A DNA stretch of 64,000 nucleotides. It comes from Craterostigma plantagineum (lineage: Eukaryota > Streptophyta > Magnoliopsida > Lamiales > Linderniaceae). Where the stretch lies: assembly GCA_027422505.1 (NCBI GenBank), contig JAPQWV010000326.1, forward strand, positions 367,001 through 431,000, in the 5' to 3' direction. The notes beneath the pieces are model-generated. The model had not been told where the DNA came from. It ran no database searches and saw nothing but the letters and a program-made list of their open reading frames with translations. This document shows, piece after piece, positions 1-10,369 of the stretch; within the stretch, counting starts at the first letter, position 1, and each line of letters opens with the position of its first letter. Position numbers and translations under genes: made by a program.

Positions 1-2
1 TC

Positions 3-2786
3 GATTTTAGGGACCTCAACAAAGCTTGCCCGAAGGACCATTACCCGTTGCCCCGAATAGACCAACTGGTAGACTCTACCTCGGGATGCGAGGTCCTTAG
101 TATGATGGATGCATACCAGGGATATCACCAAGTAAGCTTGGAGCCAGAGGATTTCGATAAAGTTTGCTTCGTCACCCCTGGAGGGACCTACGGGTACGTC
201 CGAATGCCGTTCGGACTCAAAAATGCAGGGGCCACGTACCAGCGGATGGTGGACAGGGTCTTCAAGCAACAGTTAGGGAGGAATATGGAAGTCTACGTGG
301 ACGATATGCTCGTCAAATCCATGCACCTGGCAGATCATACCAAGGACCTGGAGGAAGCATTCAAGGCCATAAGGGGGAGTGGGATGAAGCTCAATCCAGA
401 AAAATGCGCATTCGGGGTAAGGTCCGGGAAATTCTTGGGATACATGGTGACGCAGCGAGGCATCGAAGTTAACCCTGTTAAAGTAAAGGCCATCCTGGAG
501 ATGCAACCTCCGCAGGGAATCAAGGAGGTCCAAAGGTTGACAGGGAGATTGGCGGCCCTCAATCGATTCATTTCTCACTTGGCGAAGAAGAGTCTCCCAT
601 TCTTCAAGGTACTCCGAAAAAACAAGCAGTTCGAATGGACCGATGAGTGCCAGCAGGCCTTCGAAGATTTGAAAAAATACCTCCACGACACACCCCTCCT
701 AACGAAGCCCGCGGTAGGAGAGGAACTGATGCTGTACTTCTCCATAGGAGACTATGCGGTGAGCTCCGTGCTGGTAAGGGAAGAGGGGAGCTCCCAGAGA
801 CCCATCTATTTCGTTAGTAAAGTACTGCTAGATGCAGAAACCAGGTATTCCGAGATAGAAAAAGCCGCGCTCGCAGTGATGGTATCCGCCCGGAAGCTCC
901 GGCCATACTTCTTGTCTCATAAAATATGTGTGCGTACTAACTTTCCCTTGAAGCAGACCTTGAACCGGCCGGACCTATCAGGCAGGATGGTTAAATGGGC
1001 AATTGAGCTCGGGGAATATGATGTGGAGTTTGAGCGACGAACGGCCCTCAAAGCTCAGGCCCTCTCAGATTTCGTGCTTGAAACTACCAAGGGACCGCCA
1101 AAACAGCAATGGAAGGTGTACGTGGACGGGTCCGCCACCTCCCAAAGATCTGGGGCGGGAGTCTTGGCCATCAGCCCCGGGGAAGAAGAATTCCGGTTCG
1201 CCATCACGTTTCATTTCCAGGCTTCGAACAACGAATCCGAATACGAAGCCTTGATTCACGGTTTGAGAATCGTGAAGGAGATGGGGGCCCGGGACGTTGT
1301 CTTGTTCTCGGATTCGCAACTAGTTGTACAACAAGTAAATGGGAACTACGAGACAAAGGATGAAAAAATGATGGAGTATGGGGTAAAGGTAAAAGAACTA
1401 ACAAAGAGCTTCGATTGTTGTGAGATTATTCAGGTCCCTCGAGAGGAGAATTATAAAGCGGATTATCTGGCTAAAATGGCAAGTTCGGGAACTATCAACC
1501 AGGAAGAGGGGATCACCTACCTAACAATAGAGAAGGATAAGGCCGAGGAGCTCGTGGGAAGCCTAGACGTAAGCGATGATTGGAGGTCCCCCATCATACA
1601 AATCGTGAAGGACCTGGAGATAGAAGATAAGAAGGGATACCGCCACAGGTTCTGTCTAATCGAGGACCGTTTGTTTAGAAAATCTTTTATCCATGCATAT
1701 GCTCGTTGCCTCTCCAAAGAAGAAGGCAAGAAGGTGTTAGAAGAAATCCATGAAGGATGCGCCGGGGATCATACGGGGTACAGATCCCTAACCAGGAAGG
1801 CAGTAAGGGCCGGCTACTTCTGGCCCACCCTCAGTAGGGACGCAAAGGAGATGGTGAGAAAATGTACCAACTGCCAGAAATACGGGCCACGGATCCATAG
1901 CCCCGCGGAGCACCTGGGAACTATGTACTCGCCATGCCCTTTCGATAAATGGGGAGTTGACATCGTTGGTCCCTTTCCCCGAGGGAAGGCCCAGAAGAAA
2001 TTCATCATCGTGGCGGTGGATTACTTCAGCAAATGGGCGGAGGCCAAGGCCGTGGCCAGAATTGATGAGGAGAGGGTGATCGAGTTCCTGTGGAAGAACA
2101 TCTGTTGTCGTTATGGAGCTCCTAGGATTCTCGTCTCCGACAACGGAACTCAGTTCTGCGGAGCTAAGACAAGGAACTTCTGCGAAGGTATGAAAATCAC
2201 TCAGCGATTTGTGTCAGTAGGACATCCACAGGCGAATGGGCAGGCAGAGGTCACCAACCGGACCATCCTCAGAGGAATCAAAGCCCGGCTCGAGCAAGAC
2301 GGAAACAAGTGGGTGGAGGCCCTGGAGGCTGTCCTGTGGGCCTACCGGACCAGTCCTCGAGAGGCCACCGGAGAATCGCCATTCGAGCTCGTGTACGGAT
2401 CCGCCGCGGTCATCCCCGCAGAGATTGGTATTGAGACACACCGGATGTTATCCTATGATGAGCGGCAGAACGCGCAACTAAGGAGGGAAGATCTAGACTT
2501 AATCGAGGAGGTCCGGGAAGAAGCAAGATTGAGGATGGAGAAGTATAAGAGCCGAGTGAAAGCAATGTACGACCAGAAGGTCCGACCTAGAGGATTTCGA
2601 CAAGGGGAGCTGGTGCTCAGAAGAGCGGATGTTCTGCGACCGCTGAAAAAGATGGAAGCGCCCTGGGAAGGGCCTTACCGTGTGACAAAGGTGTTGGGAG
2701 GAGGAGCTTACGAGTTAGAAGATGCAGAGGGGAGAGCCCTGCCTCGTCCCTGGAACATATCTAACTTGAAAGAGTTTTATGTGTAA
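3..2786 (+). CDS. Ty3/gypsy pol polyprotein (RT - RNase H - second RNase H - integrase), 5' partial
   Basis: Copies element RNA into DNA and inserts it. The frame is open from base 3, so the start lies upstream; about 927 residues remain and no lesion is seen. The RT palm motif YVDD is near residue 98. The gypsy-type RNase H follows near residues 240-350. A second RNase H starts near 370 with YVDGSAT and carries FSDSQLVVQQ and NYKADYLA. Integrase shows an HHCC zinc finger near 580-625 (HEGCAGDH ... CTNC), catalytic Asp in WGVDIVG, Asp in VSDNGTQF and Glu in QAEVTNR, then a C-terminal GPY/F module (WEGPYRV). A 900-codon uninterrupted frame suggests a recent copy. Integrase lacks a chromodomain, in keeping with a non-chromovirus lineage. 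Confidence 0.93.
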   Translation, partial: DFRDLNKACPKDHYPLPRIDQLVDSTSGCEVLSMMDAYQGYHQVSLEPEDFDKVCFVTPGGTYGYVRMPFGLKNAGATYQRMVDRVFKQQLGRNMEVYVDDMLVKSMHLADHTKDLEEAFKAIRGSGMKLNPEKCAFGVRSGKFLGYMVTQRGIEVNPVKVKAILEMQPPQGIKEVQRLTGRLAALNRFISHLAKKSLPFFKVLRKNKQFEWTDECQQAFEDLKKYLHDTPLLTKPAVGEELMLYFSIGDYAVSSVLVREEGSSQRPIYFVSKVLLDAETRYSEIEKAALAVMVSARKLRPYFLSHKICVRTNFPLKQTLNRPDLSGRMVKWAIELGEYDVEFERRTALKAQALSDFVLETTKGPPKQQWKVYVDGSATSQRSGAGVLAISPGEEEFRFAITFHFQASNNESEYEALIHGLRIVKEMGARDVVLFSDSQLVVQQVNGNYETKDEKMMEYGVKVKELTKSFDCCEIIQVPREENYKADYLAKMASSGTINQEEGITYLTIEKDKAEELVGSLDVSDDWRSPIIQIVKDLEIEDKKGYRHRFCLIEDRLFRKSFIHAYARCLSKEEGKKVLEEIHEGCAGDHTGYRSLTRKAVRAGYFWPTLSRDAKEMVRKCTNCQKYGPRIHSPAEHLGTMYSPCPFDKWGVDIVGPFPRGKAQKKFIIVAVDYFSKWAEAKAVARIDEERVIEFLWKNICCRYGAPRILVSDNGTQFCGAKTRNFCEGMKITQRFVSVGHPQANGQAEVTNRTILRGIKARLEQDGNKWVEALEAVLWAYRTSPREATGESPFELVYGSAAVIPAEIGIETHRMLSYDERQNAQLRREDLDLIEEVREEARLRMEKYKSRVKAMYDQKVRPRGFRQGELVLRRADVLRPLKKMEAPWEGPYRVTKVLGGGAYELEDAEGRALPRPWNISNLKEFYV

Positions 2787-3674
2787 ACTCGCTATGTATT
2801 AAGGGAGGGGACGTACTCTTTTTCCTTATTTCAGGATTTTACCTCAAGGGAGGTTTTGCCTGGATAAGGTTTTAACGAGGCGTACCTCCTTATCGGAATA
2901 TAAGGACTTTATTATATATATATGTGGTGCACCTAATAAAAATATAATCGATGCCAAAGGTCGACGGACCTGCGGTGTACAGGACGTCAAAGATGATATA
3001 TCTGCGATGTGATGATGCCAAAGGTCGACGGACCTACGGTGTACAGGACGCCAAAGATAATATATTTGCGGTGTGATGATGCCCTTAAGGGTGTACAAGA
3101 TACCGCCGCCGACGGGCTGCGGCGTACAGGACATCAAAGGCCCTCAGTAGGCCTGCGACGTGAATGGTACCGGGGATCCCCATATTTCCAAGGACCTAAA
3201 GGTCCTTACTGAATCTGCTAAGGACCGAGAGAGCCTAGCATTTAAAAGCGCCTGAGGACAAGGACGACGGTCCTTGCAACCCAGGACGCACTTAAAATTC
3301 GTACTCAGCTTACGAATCAATCAAGCGTGCCGGCGCTATAGCCGTGCTCAAAATTCGTACTTAGCCTATGAATTGATTAAATAAGCCGGCAATATGGCCA
3401 GGCCAAAGGTTCGTATTCGAAGCACCAGGGAACTATCACCATATTAATGAATATGAGCGGAGAAGTAAGAAGGGACCAGCAGGAAGCTCCCAGAATATTA
3501 AGGAACATCTACAAAACGGCAAAGGATGCATATATTACAAGGAAAAAGGGGCATCCAAGAAGCATAAACACCAAGGGGAGTTAAGCTCCCCAGAAAAACA
3601 GCACAAGCCCTAATGAGTCCGAAAAACAGGAAAAGGTGTTCAAAAAACATCACAAACATGAAAGGGGCAGAAAA
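2787..3674. repeat. Gypsy post-pol spacer with 64-bp and 56-bp tandem repeats
   Basis: No coding frame is convincing here. Two copies of a 64-bp unit lie head to tail at 2951-3014 and 3015-3078 (each starting ATGCCAAAGGTCGACGGACC), followed by a decayed third at 3079 onward. A second tandem pair with a period of about 56 bp begins at 3294 and 3350 (each starting AAAATTCGTACT). Tandem arrays between pol and the 3' LTR are a known habit of Tat elements and can seed satellites. Confidence 0.75.
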
Positions 3675-5955
3675 TCAGGACACAGGAAGGTCCGAGGAGA
3701 CGACAGGTTCCGGGACGTCAGAAGTAGGTACAGCCTCTGGGAGATCTGAGATATCGGCATGGGCCAGGATCTCCACATGCTTCTCCGCCGCAGGGACCCA
3801 GAACTTGGGGTTCTCAGGAGCTCTTGGGTCCCCCTGGAAGCACGAAGGAAAGAGGAGCGCCTGCAGAGCATCCTCCTCCTCAGTCCCGGCCAGGCCCGCC
3901 TGGTAGCCTCCTTCAAAATAATGCTGCATCAGGGGAACGAAGTCCCGCAAAGAGAGGGGATCCTTCAGGTACTCCTGGCGCCAGTCCTCGGCTAAATCAC
4001 TTAGGAATTTCTTCCCGGCGGCTGTAGATAGAAGGTACTGCTGGCAGAGGCGGGTGGCACCATCCTTAGCATCTTGCAGACCAGACTCGACGCCGATCCT
4101 CACTCTGCGCTCCAACACAGCGTCCCACTCTACTTTCTCCTTGGCCCAAGCATCCTTCAACTCTTTCTCCAACCGCCCCAACGAGGCAGCATGTTCCTCA
4201 AGCAACTTCTTCTTTTCAGCTTCAAAGCCGGCTGTGACCTCCTCAATCGCCTTGGCCCTAGCGGTAGACAGACTAGCCTGCATCTGTGCCAACTGGTCTT
4301 GCAAAGACTGGTTGGTCGATTGAAGGTCCCGGGCCGACAGGTCCGAAGACAGCTGGACTGACGCATACCCCACCGCCTGGGAAAAGGAAAATAGCTCACA
4401 AAAACACCAAGAAAGAGAATTATGAGAAACAGCAGGAAAATCACCTTGAGAAGATGATAGGCCAGCTGTTCCGCGTTCACTGAGGAAGAGCCCTGGAGCA
4501 TGGCCTCCTTGTCAGCAGACGGCACGAGGCGCCCCAGCAAGCTCACTCTCTCAGCTCCAGATAAACGCTCAATTGAGAAAACAGGGCGTTCGGTAGATGT
4601 CCCTTGAGGTCCCTGACTGGGTGTTTTCTTCACGGCCTTCTTGGCAGGTTCCTTGGGGGCTGAGGTTTTCCTCTTAGCGCCAACAGAAGACGTTATGGCA
4701 GGCAAAGCTCCCCCGGCAGGAACAATGTTCAGCGGGACCTCCTCACGAATGTCCTTAGCCGAAGAAATGACAGGGAGGATAGGAGCTCCACCAGAAGAGC
4801 CTACGCCTTGAGGCGATGGGGGGCGCTCTTTCTTCACTTTGGCGAAAAGGGAATACCACGGAGCTGACATACCTGGGAAAAGGCGCGAGGAAAGGTTAAT
4901 TAAAATTATAAATGCCTCGAAGGAGAAAGGGGAAGGCCGGAACAAGAGAAAGTACCATCAAAGGAAAATGGGACGGAGACAGAGGAGAAGCCGAAGTGAT
5001 AGAGGGCCCCGGGGTGATTAACCAAGTGGAGGGGATTTAAGAGCCCCTTAAGCGCCGCGTGCTGGTTCAGAAGGGCTAAGGCCCTATCATTGCGCGAGGA
5101 ACACCTTCCAGGATTCCTAACAGGAGCCTTCTCCACCCAACTCGCGGGAAAATCCCACGAGCCATCGGGAGATCTGACGAAGAAATAGCGCCCTTGCCAG
5201 TCCTTCTCAGCCCCGTGATTCTTCAAAAAGCAGTGGGTCATACCACCACGAGAAGCGGAGATGGTGGCCAGGTAAAAGAAGGGGCCGTAGGGTTTTAGGT
5301 AGAACTGGGACAAGACCAAGTTAGCAGAGGGTCTACCACCTGCCTCTGTCACGGCCACGAAAAAGGCGAATAACAAACGGAGGGCTGAGGGCTGAAATTG
5401 GTTAAGAGGAACCCCAAAAGCCGTGGACACCGAAGAAAAGAAGGGAGAAATAGGGAAACGAAGGCCAGCCCTAATCTGGGACTCCCAAAACGCGAGAAAA
5501 GGAGGAGGAGGGCAGTCTGCCCTTTGGGAGGCTGCGGGCAACTCCACCACAAAATCCCCAAAAACTAGACCACCCACGAGGGACCCTATATCAGCATGAG
5601 AGCAAGAAGAGACACCAAACTTACTTGTTTCCGGAGTCACAGAGACGGGCGCTGACGACGACGCCCCAACCCCAACATCAGGAGGCGCTGGAGGGCCCGA
5701 AAGGACGACCAACTCGTCAGATTTAGCAGGAGAAGTGACCGGCGCAGAACCACCAGAAGCTTCTGACGGACCGACGGTGGTCGCCGAGCGCGTTCGCGGG
5801 CGGTGCCCCGATCTCTTGTGAGCCGACTGTTTGAAGCGAGGCTTCGATTGGGGAACTGGGGGTTTTGACGAGGGAAGGGCGGCGGAAGATCCAGAGTCCG
5901 AGAGATCGGCGGAGGCTGGGTGTTTATTAGCAGAACCAGATGGAGAGGAAACCAT
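3675..5955 (-). CDS. Antisense accessory gene of the gypsy element, three exons (Transposase_28-like plus coiled coil)
   Basis: Three open frames on the minus strand join through two clean GT-AG introns with matching phase: exon 1 5955-4956, exon 2 4872-4445, exon 3 4376-3675. This gives 2,130 nt, about 709 residues plus stop. The start at 5955 sits in a strong CCACCATGG context; an upstream in-frame ATG at 6099 exists but lacks such context. The N-terminal half is Ser/Pro/Ala-rich, then residues of the type GLRFPISPFF, FGVPLNQFQPSALRLLFAFF and FFLKNHG-like blocks recall the plant 'putative gypsy type transposon' family (Pfam Transposase_28). A Lys-rich linker and a long heptad-patterned coiled coil (EEVTAGFEAEKKKLLEEHAA) follow. 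Function is unknown. Opposite-strand extra ORFs between pol and the 3' LTR are known from Tat elements; the family match is from memory and not searched. Confidence 0.75.
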
Positions 5956-6176
5956 GGTGGAGATGACGAAAATGACGAGTGGAGAGAAAAAGGTGAGAAG
6001 AAGTGTTTTAAATTTACCAAACCCTATTTCTTCTCTTAAAAACGCAGGAAACAACAAAGGGCTAATAGCTGAAGTTAAGTGAAAGACAGCAGTTTCCAAG
6101 ACAAGAACCGCAGAAGTAACTGATCCCCCCCTTTTTCAAATAAAAAGGGGGGGCGCGATTCCCTAAGTGCGGAAGT

Positions 6177-6189
6177 TAAGAAGGGGGAG
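6177..6189 (+). other. Probable polypurine tract of the gypsy element
   Basis: TAAGAAGGGGGAG is the purine run expected just before a 3' LTR, where plus-strand DNA synthesis would be primed. It lies 3' of the antisense gene. Another G-rich run at 6143-6153 is less purine-pure. Confidence 0.5.
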
Positions 6190-6966
6190 CTTACGGGATG
6201 TCGAGTGAGCTCCTAAAAGCTCTTACTCTAATTTACTTTGTACCGAAAATAAATTAGAGTAGGGGAGTGGTTGATATGGTCCAAAAGGTAGACGGGCCGA
6301 AAAAATAAGAAAATAAGGATAAGCCCAACAAGAATGGCCCAAAAGAGAAGATATTCTACTGTGCATTGGGAGCTGCGAGGACCTCCGGAAACGCCTAATA
6401 ACCGCTGGGCAAAACCAGGTCTCCGGGGTACTTGACATCTGAAGAGACGGCAGGAAGAAGAAAGGAGGCGGGAAAACACGTGTCGATACAGGGATGGGCC
6501 GTGCTGCTGGGATTACTGCGACAGATGCGACCACTGTGCAAAAGCTGTCCTGACAGGACTACTTTTGCTGTACATCGTGTCAGAACGTCACTTCCCCAGG
6601 AAATCCGCCCCTAGACCTCCCTAGACCCGCGAAGCTCCTATAAAAGCAACACTTAGAGTATTTTCAGCGGCAAAATCATTAAGAATATAGAGAAGACGCC
6701 ATAATTCTCTCTAAAACACATTTAATGTTCTCTTTTCGTGTACTTAGCATATTTCGAGTAAGAATGAGCGATCTGAGTGTGTACTATCTGAAATAGTGAA
6801 AAGAAGTATTTTCTGGAGCGCCGTGGACGTAGGACCTTACAAGGTCCGAACCACGTATATCTCGTGCCTTTTCCGTTTACGTCCCTTTTTACGTCCCTTA
6901 AGCACCTCACACACTTTCTACGACTTTGAGATTTAAACCTACCGCTATATAAAACATCCCCACGAA
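6190..6966 (+). repeat. Probable 3' LTR of the gypsy element (borders approximate)
   Basis: The segment after the polypurine tract has an LTR layout: no ORF, a TATA box in CTATAAAAGC at 6638-6647, and a U5-like stretch beyond. TG at 6199 is a candidate start, but the distance from the purine tract is longer than usual. Without the 5' LTR neither border can be proved. Confidence 0.45.
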
Positions 6967-7976
6967 TATCAAAATTCTTTGGTGTGGGAGAGCCCCACAT
7001 CAAGTTTAATGATATACATTGAGCTTCATCAATATAATCATTACTTAAAATCGTCTTTTCTCTATTTGTTATTCTTATTCCATTTGATAAACGTAACAGT
7101 ACAGAGAACTAACAGCATCAACTCCTGTCCTGTAGGCTTTTTATGCAAATGTAAATTGTTTCATAATAAGAAAGAAATTCACAGTTGCTCTTAGTAACTA
7201 AGAACGCAGCGTAGCGGATACAGTAATATATTATATATACTCCTCGTCATTAAAATTACAGCAGCTCAAAGCAATCATGGCCTGAAGAATACAAATGCTG
7301 TGAATCAAAAGGACAATAATATTCGATATATATGTATTAGAATTTTTTCAAGGTATTTTAAGAGTAAAGTTCCGTATTATATTTTCTTCACTGACAAAAA
7401 CCTTGACCTACTAGCTAGTAGTGTTGTAGCTCTAGCTAGCTAGCTAGAAGATATATAATTAAAACAGTAGGTTGCGTATCAATGTCGTCTCTCGATCATC
7501 TGAGAGTTAGCACTGAATATGCATATAAAAGACACTAAATACGACATTAAATTCAAGTCATAAAGAGTTTGGACGCCTGCAACGACGAGTGAAACAAACA
7601 GGAGAAACATTAAGAACTAGGTCAGAAAAATAAACTGCACACAGGCTCATATGTGGCAATTTGATACCTTAATCAGGTGAAAATTTATAATATGGCAGTA
7701 AAAGATAAAATAGCTGGCTGCCTCCTCTGTCTGCATCGAAAACTTATTAAGTGCTGCGTTGGTCCTTTTCCTTTTACAATCAATCTCCTTCGAGCCTTAT
7801 AGATGATGAAATGAAGATAAGAAGATGATACAGATATAAAAGATGACTCGAAGCTAGACCCATATCGTATCGGTTCTAAATTTATAACTGTGGCCCAAGA
7901 ATCCATATATTTTTGTTTGTTAAAACCAGCAGTTTAGAATATCCGGACTGGTCCAAATGATAAGTTTCTTTCTGTG
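6967..7976. other. Intergenic, no gene seen
   Basis: AT-rich sequence between the two LTR elements. It holds a short palindrome (TGTGGGAGAGCCCCACA, near 6983-6999) and a TAGC-rich run near 7430-7446, but no supported coding or RNA feature. Confidence 0.6.
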
Positions 7977-7981
7977 ACCCG

Positions 7982-8344
7982 TGAAGAAATCATCACCGCC
8001 ATTCTAGAAATGTTATAAGTGTTTACCTTATTAGCCACATATTATATTGTATATTAAAGATAGTATTACGTGTACCTGGTTAAACCGACTAAGAAGTAAA
8101 CCGACTAAGAACTACAAACCGACATTAAAACCTATATATATGTTTGTATCGTTTGTATTGGTGTGTGTTGAGCAATATAATATATAAAAGAGTTTGTGAG
8201 TGCATGTGCGTGTGTGCATTGTCATATAGTCCCTTCCATGCAACATATATTAAATAAAGAGTGTGTGTGGGTCTTGAGTGGTTGATAATAATAATAGTAT
8301 TATACCATCCTTTGTCTCTTGCTCATCAAATAAAATATTCAACA
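7982..8344 (+). repeat. 5' LTR of copia element (363 bp)
   Basis: Begins TGAAGAAATCATC and ends ATATTCAACA, so it has TG...CA ends. It matches 12703-13061 almost base for base; the main differences are a 3-bp ATC indel near the start and one base in a GT run. A 5-bp ACCCG lies just outside. Confidence 0.94.
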
Positions 8345-8346
8345 AG

Positions 8347-8359
8347 TGGTATCAGAGCC
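8347..8359 (+). other. Primer binding site, initiator Met tRNA
   Basis: TGGTATCAGAGCC lies 2 bp after the 5' LTR and is the classic complement to the 3' end of plant initiator methionine tRNA. It is followed by short direct repeats of GAGCCACGTC-like units to about 8397. Confidence 0.9.
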
Positions 8360-8552
8360 ACGTCAGAGCCACGTCGGAGTCACGTCGGAGCCACGTTGGA
8401 AAGTTTGGGTGACAGCGGGAATATTGCGAGCTCACCTGTTGTCGCTGATAAAATTAAGATTGAGTCAGAGGCATCGTGCACAATAAAAATAAATAAATAA
8501 GTTGTGAAGCGCGTGAGGCTTGCTTGGTTACGTGGAGGTAATCCAAGTCACG

Positions 8553-9241
8553 ATGGCAGACCTACAGTCGGTAGGCGGAATGGAGAAACTCAACAATCAA
8601 AATTACGCGACGTGGCAAACATGCATGGAGTCATATCTTCAAGGGCAAGATATATGGGAGGTAGTCGGCGGAGACGAGGTCGCACAACCACAAGAAGCCG
8701 GAGCCTTACGGAAATGGAAAATTAAGGCGGGAAAGGCCATGTACGCACTCAAGACGACTATCAGCAAAGAATTGCTGGAATACATACGAGATGCAAGCAC
8801 TCCAAAAGAAGCATGGGACACACTGGCGGCATTATTTTCGAAGAAAAATGAATTCAAGCTGCAACTTCTCGAGAACGAGCTTCTGTCAATCAGCCAAGGG
8901 GAGATGTCGATACGCGAATATTTTAATAAGTACGTTCCCTTTGTCGTGAAATCTCTGAGTTGGACCCGACTGATAAAGTTTCAGACGCTAAAATAAGAAG
9001 AATTATTATTCACGGTTTAAGACCCGAATTTAGAGGAATTATAGCCGCCATACAAGGTTGGAAAGAGCAGCCTTCCTTGGTCAATCTTGAAAATATTTTA
9101 GCTGACCAGGAAGCGCTGACCAGACAAATGGCGGAGGTCTCATTAAAGAAAGATGATGAAGTTCTATTAAGTTATAAAACTAAGGGGAGACCTCACCAGC
9201 CAAATAGGCGAGATAAGAAAGAGTTTGTTAAAAGGGAATAA
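8553..9241 (+). pseudogene. Copia gag, frameshifted
   Basis: Gag packages element RNA. The first frame starts at ATG 8553 (MADLQSVGG) and reads a typical UBN2/DUF4219-like capsid region with NNQNYATWQTCMESYL and WDTLAALFSKK. The reading frame is lost at about 8926-8960: homology resumes in a different frame (SDAKIRRIIIHGLRPEFRG) and runs to an in-frame TAA at 9239-9241, just before the zinc-knuckle part. The element therefore cannot make an intact Gag without suppression. The alternative, sequencing error, is less likely for two independent lesions. Confidence 0.85.
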
Positions 9242-10369
9242 ATAAGCTCTGAAACAAAGGGATTCCAACAAGGTCGTTATAACAAAAATCAGAAGCTCAA
9301 AGGAATTAAAAAAGGTCCATGCTACGTTTGCGGTAAACCAAATCACTTTGCCAGAGATTGCTGGCATAGGAAAAAGACCGCTGAGGGTAATACAGTAATT
9401 TTCAAAAGTCACGAGACTAAAAATAGCGAGGATGAGTGGGACGTAGAGGCATCTACTGCGATAGTCGAAGATGTAAAGGAGGAATCATCGGCATTGGCCG
9501 TCATCATCCCTGGAAAAATAAATTATGAAAATGATTGGATCGTAGACTCGGGTTGCTCCAATCATATGACGGGAGACAAGGAGAAGCTGCAAAACACGAC
9601 TGAGTATAAGGGAGGACGAATGGTGGTTACTGCAAATAATTCAAGGTTGCCAATAGCTCATATTGGCAAAACGAGCATCACCCCAAGATTCAGTCCTGGT
9701 CAAGTGCAGCTACACGACGTTTACCATGTCCCAAGTATGAAGAAAAATCTTATATCTGTGTCACAACTAACGACTTCGGGAAACTATGTTATTTTCGGAC
9801 CCGATAACGTTACGGTGTATCGAAATCTTAAAATCACGGGGACACCGATCATGGAGGGTAGAAAACTCGAGTCTATCTATGTAATGTCAGCTGAGTCTGC
9901 TTACGTGGATAAGACCCGAAAGAATGAAACAGCTGAGTTGTGGCATGCAAGGCTGGGACATGTGAGTTATCACAAGCTTAAAGTAATGGTGAAGAAATCA
10001 ATGTTGAAAGGTCTTCCTCAACTAGATATAAAGGATAACACAGTCTGTGCTGGCTGTCAGTACGGAAAAGCACATCAGTTATCTTTCGAAGATTCGAGCT
10101 ACAGGGCAAAGAAACCTTTGGAGACAATCCACTCTGATGTGTTCGGACCAGTCAAACAACCTTCAGTCAGTGGTATGCGTTATATGGTGACATTCATTGA
10201 CGACTTCTCAAGGTACGTTTGGGTTTTCTTTATAAAAGAAAAATCAGAGATAATTTTAAAATTTAAAGAATTTAAAGAAACTGTTGAAAGAGAAGTCGGA
10301 GATAAGATCCGATGCCTTCGCACGGATAACGGGGAGAATACACATCAAGGGAATTCTCCAAATTTCTGA
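9242..10369 (+). pseudogene. Copia zinc knuckle, protease and integrase N-terminal part
   Basis: The frame that was stopped at 9241 stays open to 10369. It reads a CCHC zinc knuckle ([14 protein letters not shown], 9320-9361), the protease with active-site DSG in [13 protein letters not shown] near 9540, the GAG-pre-integrase zinc finger ([14 protein letters not shown] ... CAGCQYGK), and the first catalytic Asp of integrase (IHSDVFGP). It breaks near 10331, at the second catalytic Asp (RTDNG), by what looks like a one-base loss, and ends at 10369. Confidence 0.87.

Larger units (their letters stand above)
1..6966 (+). mobile_element. Ty3/gypsy retrotransposon, Tat-like lineage, 3' portion (5' end outside window)
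   Basis: The window opens inside the pol gene of a Ty3/gypsy LTR retrotransposon. In order it holds reverse transcriptase, a degenerate gypsy RNase H, a second RNase H, integrase, a non-coding spacer with tandem repeats, a spliced gene on the opposite strand, a polypurine tract and a probable 3' LTR. Two RNase H modules plus an extra ORF between pol and the 3' LTR are known marks of the plant Tat lineage (Ogre/Retand/Grande type); the lineage call is inference from this architecture. Gag, protease, PBS and the 5' LTR lie upstream of base 1. The 3' border near 6,966 is approximate because the other LTR is not available for comparison. Confidence 0.8.

Noticed and set aside
3759..6082. Plus-strand ORFs across the antisense gene (e.g. 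3759-3995, 4054-4323, 5831-6082)
   Set aside because: Shadows of the spliced minus-strand gene; no domain and no splice logic on the + strand.
6983..6999. Palindrome TGTGGGAGAGCCCCACA as the LTR end of the gypsy element
   Set aside because: Attractive ends but the 5' LTR and target duplication are not available, and this word also occurs as a dispersed plant repeat.
8261..8500. 79-aa ORF over the copia LTR/PBS
   Set aside because: Overlaps the LTR border and PBS; no known domain.
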